Shown here: one piece after another, positions 1 through 5,339 of the stretch
Layout: every line of letters begins with the position of its first letter
Numbering within the stretch: the first letter of the stretch is position 1
From: Bacteroidota bacterium
GTDB taxonomy: Bacteria > Bacteroidota > Bacteroidia > AKYH767-A > JABDAW01
Direction: 5' to 3'
Assembly (NCBI GenBank): GCA_023251595.1
Contig: JAHEYM010000126.1
Span: forward strand, 1 to 9,628
DNA length: 9,628 bases
The notes under the pieces: model-generated
Database searches by the model: none
Told to the model about the DNA's origin: nothing
Seen by the model: the letters and a program-made list of their open reading frames with translations, nothing else
Translations under genes and position numbers: made by a program

Positions 1-756
1 TGGAATAATTGTTTTACCCGTTTTATCTATATAGCCCCATTTATTTTTTAATGAAACAGCGGCAAGCCCTTCACTAAAAGAATTAGCATCATTATATATA
101 ATTGGAACTATTACCTTCCCATTTGTATCTACAAAACCCCATTTCTCGTTTAACTTAACTGCGGCAAGCTCTTCTTTAAAATAACTAATATCATCATATA
201 TAATTGGAACTATTACTTTTCCAATTGTATCGATTATTCCATTTTTTCCGTTTAACTGAGCTTTAACTCTTCCATCTATAAATAGAGCTATATTATCATA
301 AATAATTGGAACTATTACCTTTCCTGTTTTATCTATAAAACCACCTTTAGAGTCACCATAATTACCTGTCCAAACTTGCGCACGCCCGTCATCAAAATGA
401 CGTGCTTTAGAATATTGCAGAGGAATAATTACCTTCCCCATTTTATCAATATAACCCCATTTATTATTTAATGAAACTGCGGCAAGTCCCTCTGAAAAAG
501 ACTCTCCTTCTAAATACGCTAGAGGAATAATTATCTTCCCTGTTGCATCTATATAACCCACTTTACCATTTAGTGTAACACAGCCAAGCTCTTCTGAAAA
601 ATCATATGCCTTTTCATAGATAGCCTTAATGATTACCTGTTTATTTTTTGTTTGATACCCATATTTATTATTTTCGTCACGAAACTCTCGTAAATCCTGT
701 GCTCTCAGCCCAAATACCATCATGCAAATAATTGTTGTAAAGAATAAGTTTTTCAT
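1..756 (-). CDS. WG-repeat secreted protein, 3' end outside window
   Basis: The frame reads without a stop from the ATG at 756-754 to the left edge, giving 252 residues with the C-terminus missing. The N-terminus (MKNLFFTTIICMMVFG, then LRAQ) is a typical signal peptide with predicted cleavage after A-Q near residue 20, so the protein is exported. The rest is tandem WG (KWG) repeats: the glycines of the GYID-like core lie at residues 33, 67, 101, 139, 173, 207 and 241. That is a 34-residue period with one 38-residue unit. Each unit follows the pattern [KN]-[WG]-G-[YFI]-[IV]-D-x-x-G-K-[VI]-I-[VI]-P, followed by an acidic/aromatic stretch and G/E-L-A-A-V-x-L. The first unit is degenerate. WG repeats form repetitive all-beta folds and are common in exported Bacteroidota proteins, but no enzymatic role is implied. 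The function is unknown. The ATG is supported by the signal peptide directly after it; I see no clear ribosome-binding site. Confidence 0.9.
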   Translation of the reverse strand, partial: MKNLFFTTIICMMVFGLRAQDLREFRDENNKYGYQTKNKQVIIKAIYEKAYDFSEELGCVTLNGKVGYIDATGKIIIPLAYLEGESFSEGLAAVSLNNKWGYIDKMGKVIIPLQYSKARHFDDGRAQVWTGNYGDSKGGFIDKTGKVIVPIIYDNIALFIDGRVKAQLNGKNGIIDTIGKVIVPIIYDDISYFKEELAAVKLNEKWGFVDTNGKVIVPIIYNDANSFSEGLAAVSLKNKWGYIDKTGKTIIP

Positions 757-944
757 TTTGATTTAAATTTGTTTGCCTACTCTTTGTTCCCGTTTTCAGC
801 TGTGCAGGTATCGTAATTATAATTTATTTCCAATAGCTGATAATTGCAATTGTCATTAATTAAGATTTATTTTTCATACTTGATGGTTTTAATGTCAAAT
901 AATATTTGTTTGTTGTTTGTTTTTGGACAATGGCCGCTAACGAC

Positions 945-972
945 CGCTAAACGAGAGCTGTCTCGTTTAGCG
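945..972. repeat. Perfect 12-bp inverted repeat (hairpin)
   Basis: The arms cgctaaacgaga (945-956) and tctcgtttagcg (961-972) are exactly complementary around a 4-nt loop, gctg. A third, imperfect copy of the motif (ccgctaacga) lies just upstream at about 934-943, in direct orientation. Neither side is followed by a run of T on either strand, so this does not look like an intrinsic terminator. It may be a transcript-stabilising hairpin, a protein-binding site or a copy of a dispersed intergenic repeat; the sequence alone does not decide. Confidence 0.75.
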
Positions 973-1053
973 AAACTGATTTCGTTTATATCGGCTATAT
1001 CGGCTATATCTGTTGGGTCGTAATTTATTGATAATGAGTAATGAGACATGATT

Positions 1054-1161
1054 TTAACTAAATTTTTAAGAACCAGGTAGTTTCGCTAACATTTTTTGAT
1101 TTTCGTACATTTCCGAGGCTTTGCAGCTTATCCGATCCGAATAATGTACAAATTTAGTTAA
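1054..1161. repeat. Nested inverted repeat, possible structured element
   Basis: The outer arms ttaactaaattt (1054-1065) and aaatttagttaa (1150-1161) are perfect 12-bp complements. Immediately inside the right arm, aatgtac (1143-1149) pairs with gtacatt (1105-1111), giving a second 7-bp stem next to the outer one. The combined element is 108 bp and could fold as a stem with an internal bulge. The outer arms are AT-only apart from one base pair, so chance is a real possibility. The element does not encode a transposase and has no clear target-site duplication. Confidence 0.45.
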
Positions 1162-1180
1162 TTATAGCGAGTTTTGCAGT

Positions 1181-1354
1181 TTATGGCAATCTCATTTTTT
1201 TAGCGCCAGAAAAACGGCGTTTAGGATAATCTAATGTTTCGAGAATGGTGTACTGTTTTGCCTCAAAGGGAAGCGCTTTTCCCATATTTTTTTCTATAAA
1301 CACATAAATAGCGATTGCAACATCCTCTGTTGACAGTAGATCGTATTTAACCAC
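1181..1354 (-). pseudogene. Small ORF or gene remnant, unrecognised
   Basis: An open frame on the minus strand ends at TAA (1183-1181). The stretch from about 1348 encodes 55 residues, beginning KYDLLSTEDVAIAIYVFIEK and ending SGAKKMRLP. The composition looks protein-like: an amphipathic hydrophobic segment, then E/K-rich helix-like sequence and a basic C-terminus. There is no ATG near the beginning. The only possible early start is GTG at 1354-1352, which lies inside the flanking CACAGAG-type repeat, and a TGA in the repeat closes the frame at 1363-1361. An internal ATG would leave only about 34 residues. It could be the C-terminal remnant of a gene whose 5' part was lost when the repeat was inserted, or a fortuitous frame. 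I do not recognise the family. Confidence 0.35.
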
Positions 1355-1470
1355 AGAGTTTCACTGAGTTAATTTCACAGAGTTACACTGAGTTTTTAAT
1401 TTGAAGGTATTCAATTTTTATTTTTTACTCCGTGAAACTCTGGGCCTGACTCAGTGAAACGCTGTGGTTA
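1348..1470. repeat. CACAGAG/CACTGAG dispersed inverted repeat
   Basis: The outer arms at 1348-1369 and 1449-1470 are 22 nt each and reverse-complementary at 21 positions, the mismatch being at 1461. Inside them is a second, imperfect pair: cacagagttacactgagt (1376-1393) against 1427-1444. The left half therefore holds two direct copies of cacagagttNcactgagtt, and the right half two inverted copies. AC-rich CACAGAGT/CACTGAGT units of this type recur between genes in many Bacteroidota genomes; that is recalled, not tested here. Transcribed from the upstream gene, whose stop codon is at 1510-1508, this would form a long stem in its 3' region. There is no T-run on the exit side, so it would not act as a classical intrinsic terminator. 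It carries no protein-coding capacity of its own. Confidence 0.8.
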
Positions 1471-1507
1471 GAATTATTTGGCTGTGCCTTCATGGTGATT
1501 CACAACT

Positions 1508-3328
1508 CTATTGCACAAAAGCAGGAACCTGCATCCCCTGAATCATCGTGGCATAATGATCTAATTCTTTTTTCATCTCCGAAAGATATGAAGAAGATTC
1601 TCTTTTCATTTCCTTTATCAGATCGCCGTAATACTCGATTCCTTTCAATAAATTGAGTTTAAAAGATTCTATTTGTCGGGTTTTATTTGCATTAAAAGCG
1701 GCCGTTTCTTTACCGAGCTCTTTCATCAAATAATTAATGTATAAAACCAATTCGTTGATGAACATATTCGATCGTTTCACGGAATTTAATAAATTAATTC
1801 TTCCGTAAATATGATCTGCCATCTGTTTCAGCGTGAAGATGCCCGAAAAATATGCGAGATTTGGTCCCGGACAAATCGCGACTGCATTCAGATTATGCGC
1901 AGGATGTAAATGATTTTTCAACAATACTGCCGCGCCCAACCCTTCACACAAACAATCCTTTCCAATCACTTTATCAAAAGCTTCTTTATACTCAGCTTCC
2001 GAAAGATGTTTTTCTTTTATTTGTTTAATCTTCAGCGATTGATATTCGCGAGATGCAGTACAGATCGGCGTTTCCGAAAATTCTGTATCCGACGAAAGAA
2101 ATTTTTTGTAACATGGACTGCCTGGTCTTCCTTTATCGATTCGTATGAGTCTTTGTATTTCGGAAGAACTTTTTCTGAAATTATTAAAAGGAATTCCCAA
2201 TGGAGATGCATCGCTTAAATAGAAATCGTCTTTTGTTGCAACCGATAATTCTTTCAGAGTGGCTTCATCTACATTGGTCACTTCCGGAACCAATAAAAAC
2301 GGACTTCCCCAGCCTGTTCCATCCACTTCATAATGTTCAAATAAAAACTGATCTTCGTTGAATGTTCCGATGCCACCTTGTACCGTCAATTTTAATTCAG
2401 GCGTTGAATTAAATATTTCTTTTCCTTTTGCAAGTAATGCTGCATTACAAATTCCCAATAATTCGTCGGCAAGTATTTGTTTATTTGTTTTGAATTCTTC
2501 GAGAATCGGACCTAATAATAAACCATCGGTGGCAAAAGCATGTCCCCCGCAATTTAATCCTGATTCTACTCTGAATTCCGAAACCCATAATCCTTTTTTT
2601 GCAAATATTTTTCCTTGAACAATTGCAGATCTGTAATCACTAACTTTCAGAATTATTTTCTTAACTAATTTCCCGTTTTTGTCGGGAAAGAAATCATCAA
2701 ATTGTTCTGCGTAAGCATATAAACGTGGATTAAATCCCGCAGAAAAAACAATCGATGAATGTAACCGGCTTTTCGCGTAACCTCTCAGAGCGGCTTGCGC
2801 ATCGCTGTATTCGGGTGGTAATAATGCATTATCTTTGGTAAAATTCGGTTTGTCCAATTTCGACATAATATTTACATCGATCGAACCTGCTTTTATTTTT
2901 GTCCTTAATTTCTCCTGAAGTGAATTTTTCTCTTCCCCGTAACCCAAAGCCAACATCTGTTTGTATTGATGTTTCAGGGAACAATTGTCGGGTAACATCT
3001 CGAAATATTTGACAATAGCAGAGCCCGCAGCGAATGGTAAGCGTCTTAAATCCTCGGTATGTTGCTCGACCAGATCGCAAACGAGGTTCAGATAAGCGGT
3101 GATTCGTAGTGCCCTGTGATCGTCATTTTCTGCAGGAATCTATATATATTCCCGACCTGTGGACTGGCAATAGAATTTCCGCATCGCTTCAACGAGTTCA
3201 TCCTCAATGATTGAGATGACTGAAGAGAGTCCGAAGTGGGCGATCTTAACCGGGGTGTCGATCGTGTAGCCCAATCCCATTACCGGGACGTGGAAAGTAT
3301 GCCCTCCCGTTTGGTTCATGTTCATCAT
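1508..3328 (-). pseudogene. Conserved TIM-barrel-like protein, broken by in-frame TAG
   Basis: One continuous minus-strand frame of 606 codons runs from ATG (3328-3326) to TAG (1510-1508), interrupted only by an internal TAG at 3142-3140 (codon 63). The 62 residues before it (including HVPVMGLGYTIDTPVKIAHF) and the residues after it (IPAENDDHRALRITAYLNLV...) read as one protein with no frame change. The next ATG is at 3000-2998, 48 codons downstream and without a ribosome-binding site. Counting the TAG as codon 63, visible motifs include ESGLNCGGHAF (about 255-265), QGGIGT (about 317-322) and DGTGWGSPF (about 336-344). Glycine-rich strand ends of this kind recall FMN-binding TIM barrels such as nitronate monooxygenases; that is inference. 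Cysteines at about 406, 423, 459, 461 and 486 could be metal ligands. The last 100 residues look helical. The function is unknown. The three near-N-terminal ATGs (M1, M2, M4) cannot be ranked from sequence. Confidence 0.8.
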
Positions 3329-3345
3329 GCTAATACAAAGGTGGT
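3329..3345 (-). promoter_or_regulatory. Possible Bacteroidota-type promoter for the 606-codon gene
   Basis: Read on the minus strand, CACCTTTG (3343-3336) resembles the Bacteroidota -7 box TAnnTTTG with one change in the TA. It lies only 7 nt before the first ATG, so a transcript starting from it would be almost leaderless or would use the ATG at 3319-3317. A good TTG element about 20 nt further upstream is not visible. Weak support only. Confidence 0.3.
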
Positions 3346-3472
3346 AAATCTACGGCACGAAAAAGATGACATTTATCATGTGTTTAACCCATTTTCATTA
3401 AACTGCAAGCAGAAAAGGGTCATTAGACCGAAATTTTGAGCTAAATTCTGGGAATTGAAACACCATGCCAAC

Positions 3473-3638
3473 TCTGCGTTCTCGCAGATTTTTCGCTCCA
3501 AATTACTATCTTGCCGTCGATTTTCATCCAAAGCATTTTTGCGAAAAAAGATAATCTTCAGAGTCCGCAAAACCGTAATCTGCTCTATCTGCGCGCGAAA
3601 TATTTTTCTCACAGATCACACTGATTCCCACAGATCAT
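3473..3638. repeat. CTGCG/CACAGAT-type dispersed repeat
   Basis: The block starts with a small hairpin: tctgcg (3473-3478) pairs with cgcaga (3483-3488) across a ttct loop, followed by five T on the plus strand. It ends with atctgcgcgcgaaatat, ttctcacagatcacactgat and tcccacagatcatg, i.e. two cacagatca units about 23 bp apart. Units of this style (CTGCG, CACAGAT-x-ACACTGAT) recur in intergenic DNA of many Bacteroidota; that is recalled, not tested. The plus-strand T-run cannot serve any gene here, because all genes are on the minus strand. It is probably a degraded copy of the dispersed repeat. Confidence 0.55.
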
Positions 3639-3716
3639 GTTGACCTAAATTTCCACATTATCTAAAACATTCTTGCAAAAACGATTAAGTGGAGAAGTAA
3701 TCAAACTGTCATCAGA

Positions 3717-3735
3717 GCGCGAAATGTTTTTCTCA
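3717..3735. repeat. Second copy of a 19-bp repeat segment
   Basis: gcgcgaaatgtttttctca (3717-3735) matches 3593-3611 at 18 of 19 positions, 124 bp away and in the same orientation. The sequences after each copy remain loosely similar (a tcac-type stretch, then ctcccaca or ttcccaca). This copy sits 6 nt beyond the stop codon of the barrel-protein gene, so a fragment of the dispersed repeat abuts that gene's 3' end. Confidence 0.6.
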
Positions 3736-3741
3736 GAATAC

Positions 3742-4386
3742 TCATTTTCTCCCACATGCATACCCAATAGCAATTCCAATTTGAATGGTCATGAATTCGA
3801 AACGACGAGACCAAAAGTTATCAGGCAGAGAAGGGTTGTGATAATCAATATAATAATGCACGTGTTTTATACCTAAACCGAAATAGGGTTCATAACTTAT
3901 TCCAATTTTTCTTTGATTTTTATATCCTATCAAAAATTGTGTGCTCCACATCCTTACATCTTCAGTTGTTGCTTTCAAACTATATGGATAAAACTCTGAA
4001 CGCCATGAAGAGTGTGCAGACTTATATAGTAAAAGAGGACTAAAGTAAAATCCTGCGTGATCCTTTTTGCAAGAGGTATAAAATTTAAGATTGCCTCTCA
4101 CTGCAAATCCTTTATAGTCTGTCGAAACGCTGTTTTTAGCTTCGGGTCCGCCAATATCTCCATCTGTTTCGCCAAGTACAATTCCAAAAAGGTAACCAGG
4201 ACTTATTTCCAAACTCAAGTGTCTGATAATAGGTTGTTCATAAGATATTCGAACTTCACCAACCGTTAGTTGTAATGGGTAAAACTTAACAAATCCCCAG
4301 ATTTTCTTTTGGGTGGAATCAGTCTTTATTTGACTAAATCCTAATACAGAACTTAAAATGAAACCTAACAAAAACGTATTCTTCAT
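3742..4386 (-). CDS. Small secreted protein, probable outer-membrane beta-barrel
   Basis: The protein has 214 residues. It begins with a signal peptide, MKNTFLLGFILSSVLGFSQ, with likely cleavage after S-Q near residue 19. The mature part has alternating polar/hydrophobic, aromatic-rich strands separated by short turns: WGFVKFYPLQLTVGEVRISY, HLSLEISPGYLFG, GFAVRGNLKFYT, AGFYFSPLLLY and WSTQFLIGYKN. It ends with a glycine/aromatic strand (IQIGIAIGYACGRK), as in small eight- to ten-stranded barrels of Bacteroidota, often annotated DUF3575-like or simply hypothetical. No catalytic motif is visible. The start is fixed by the signal peptide and lies 3 nt after the methyltransferase stop (TAA at 4392-4390), so the two are probably cotranscribed and translationally coupled. 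The gene ends in TGA. The substrate or partner cannot be inferred. Confidence 0.8.
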   Translation of the reverse strand: MKNTFLLGFILSSVLGFSQIKTDSTQKKIWGFVKFYPLQLTVGEVRISYEQPIIRHLSLEISPGYLFGIVLGETDGDIGGPEAKNSVSTDYKGFAVRGNLKFYTSCKKDHAGFYFSPLLLYKSAHSSWRSEFYPYSLKATTEDVRMWSTQFLIGYKNQRKIGISYEPYFGLGIKHVHYYIDYHNPSLPDNFWSRRFEFMTIQIGIAIGYACGRK

Positions 4387-4389
4387 GCG

Positions 4390-5292
4390 TTAACCCAATA
4401 AGTTACTCAGTATCCCAAACACGCCCAACGGCAATTTGGCACCATGTTTTGATGGAAGGAAAAGTTCACCCGAAGATAATTTATCGTCTTTTTTCTTCAC
4501 ATCCGATAAAAGATTCTGAATGATGAGGGAAGAGAATCCCAGCGAATAAGTGTTCAGAATTAAAAAATGTCTTTCGGGATTCAGGAGTTGTGCCACATCA
4601 TTTACCAACTCCAATATATGATCTTCGAGCTTCCAGCTTTCACCATTCGGACCATGTCCGTAAGCCGGCGGATCGAGGATAATGCCTGAATAAGTTTTGC
4701 CGCGACGAATTTCCCTTTTCACAAATTTCATTGCATCATCAACCATCCATCGAATGTTATCGAGTCCTGAGAGTGTCATGTTGTCGTTCGCCCATGTTAC
4801 CACCTGCTTGATGCTGTCTAAATGTGTTACATCTGCTCCTGCTGCGCGTGCAGCCAACGACGCACCGCCCGTGTATGCAAAGAGATTGAGAAAAGATGGA
4901 TTTTTCAATTCAGGGTTTCGCAGCGCGTTATATATATACTTCCAGTTCACCGCCTGTTCCGGAAAAATACCGACATGTTTAAATCCTGTTAGTGCAAGAC
5001 GAAAACGAAGGGTTTTGTCAGAATCGGACTTATCTTCATCTCCATTCAACCGATATTTAATTTCCCAACGATCGGGCATCGTTTTTAATTTATTCCAATT
5101 GCCAGACGAACTTGTTTTAGGAACAAAAACCACATGCGCAAGTTTCTGCCAATCTCTTTCATCCAATGTTTTTTTCCAGACTGCCTGCGGTTCCGGTCGA
5201 CGAAGAATATAAGTACCGAAACGTTCCAGTTTCTCGAAACCACCCGCATCAATTAACTCATATTCAGTAAAACCTTCCGGAGAAAAAAACAT
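4390..5292 (-). CDS. Class I SAM-dependent methyltransferase, RlmI-like
   Basis: The 300-residue protein has a class I Rossmann methyltransferase domain in its C-terminal two thirds. SAM-binding motif I is NLFAYTGGAS (136-145), the acidic residue after the second strand is in HLDS (157-160), D185-D186 lie in WMVDDAMKF, and motif IV is ILDPPAYGHGPNGE (205-218). The segment TGFKHVGIFPEQAVNW (102-116) and the DPPAY signature are typical of the COG1092/RlmI-RlmK group of rRNA cytosine/guanine methyltransferases. However, the RlmI N-terminal PUA domain is not evident; the first 100 residues (YELIDAGGFEKLERFGTYIL) are a different, short N-terminal region seen in Bacteroidota homologues. Nucleic-acid methylation is likely, but the exact substrate is unknown. 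The start ATG lies just after a GGGG-rich hairpin; AGGGG at 5303-5299 could serve as the ribosome-binding site. The protein is cytoplasmic. The downstream barrel gene starts 3 nt after its stop. Confidence 0.88.
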   Translation of the reverse strand: MFFSPEGFTEYELIDAGGFEKLERFGTYILRRPEPQAVWKKTLDERDWQKLAHVVFVPKTSSSGNWNKLKTMPDRWEIKYRLNGDEDKSDSDKTLRFRLALTGFKHVGIFPEQAVNWKYIYNALRNPELKNPSFLNLFAYTGGASLAARAAGADVTHLDSIKQVVTWANDNMTLSGLDNIRWMVDDAMKFVKREIRRGKTYSGIILDPPAYGHGPNGESWKLEDHILELVNDVAQLLNPERHFLILNTYSLGFSSLIIQNLLSDVKKKDDKLSSGELFLPSKHGAKLPLGVFGILSNLLG

Positions 5293-5300
5293 ATCACACC

Positions 5301-5329
5301 CCTAACCCCTCTCGAGAGGGGAATTTTTT
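5301..5329. repeat. CCCCTCTCGAGAGGGG palindromic hairpin
   Basis: cccctctcgagagggg (5306-5321) is a perfect 16-bp palindrome, preceded by cctaa and followed on the plus strand by aatttttt (5322-5329). It would fold as a six-pair stem with a TCGA loop. On the plus strand it looks like an intrinsic terminator, but both neighbouring genes are on the minus strand, where the hairpin is followed by TTAGGGG and not a T-run. Hairpins of this sequence with flanking GGGGTTAGGGGTGT are a recurrent intergenic element in Bacteroidota; that is recalled, not tested. It fills most of the 47-nt gap between the SprB-repeat gene stop (TAG, 5342-5340) and the methyltransferase ATG (5292-5290). It might weakly terminate or process the mRNA, or act on methyltransferase translation. 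Confidence 0.75.
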
Positions 5330-5339
5330 AAATTATTGT

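Larger units (their letters stand above)
757..1180. other. Intergenic stretch with inverted repeats, no convincing gene
   Basis: This is an AT-rich non-coding stretch between the WG-repeat gene start and a small ORF. It holds a 12-bp perfect stem (945-972), a short tandem repeat with 9-bp unit tcggctata (991-1008), and a nested inverted repeat (1054-1161). A 60-codon frame on the minus strand (1049-867) crosses both the perfect stem and the tandem repeat. It has no recognisable domain or ribosome-binding site, so I do not call it a gene. The WG-repeat gene must be transcribed from somewhere here, but I see no confident TAnnTTTG-type Bacteroidota promoter. Confidence 0.6.
3329..3741. other. 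Intergenic stretch of degenerate repeat sequence, no gene
   Basis: These 413 bases separate the barrel-protein stop from the start of the broken TIM-barrel-like gene. Overlapping short frames exist on both strands (minus 3612-3376, plus 3455-3643). Both lie across repeat-type sequence, show no recognisable domain and shadow each other, so neither is called. The content is mainly CTGCG/CACAGAT-type repeat units, plus the possible promoter at the left end. No clear intrinsic terminator for the upstream barrel gene is visible on the minus strand. Confidence 0.6.

Noticed and set aside
867..1049. 60-codon minus-strand frame between the WG gene and the nested repeat
   Set aside because: It runs across the 12-bp hairpin and the 9-bp tandem repeat (which produces DIADIADI), has no ribosome-binding site and resembles no family I know.
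2829..3080. 83-codon minus-strand frame overlapping the 606-codon gene
   Set aside because: It is a shadow in another phase. The 606-codon frame continues through the same region with family-like sequence.
3140..3142. Altered genetic code with TAG as sense
   Set aside because: TAG is the terminal stop of both the 606-codon gene and the SprB-repeat gene, and no other internal TAG is seen in the window's genes.
3473..3493. Intrinsic terminator (6-bp stem plus five T)
   Set aside because: Its orientation is plus-strand, but no gene is transcribed in that direction here; it is better explained as part of the dispersed repeat.
3376..3612. 78-codon minus-strand frame in the intergenic stretch, overlapped by a plus-strand frame at 3455-3643
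   Set aside because: Both lie over repeat-type sequence and shadow each other; the translations are basic and show no domain.
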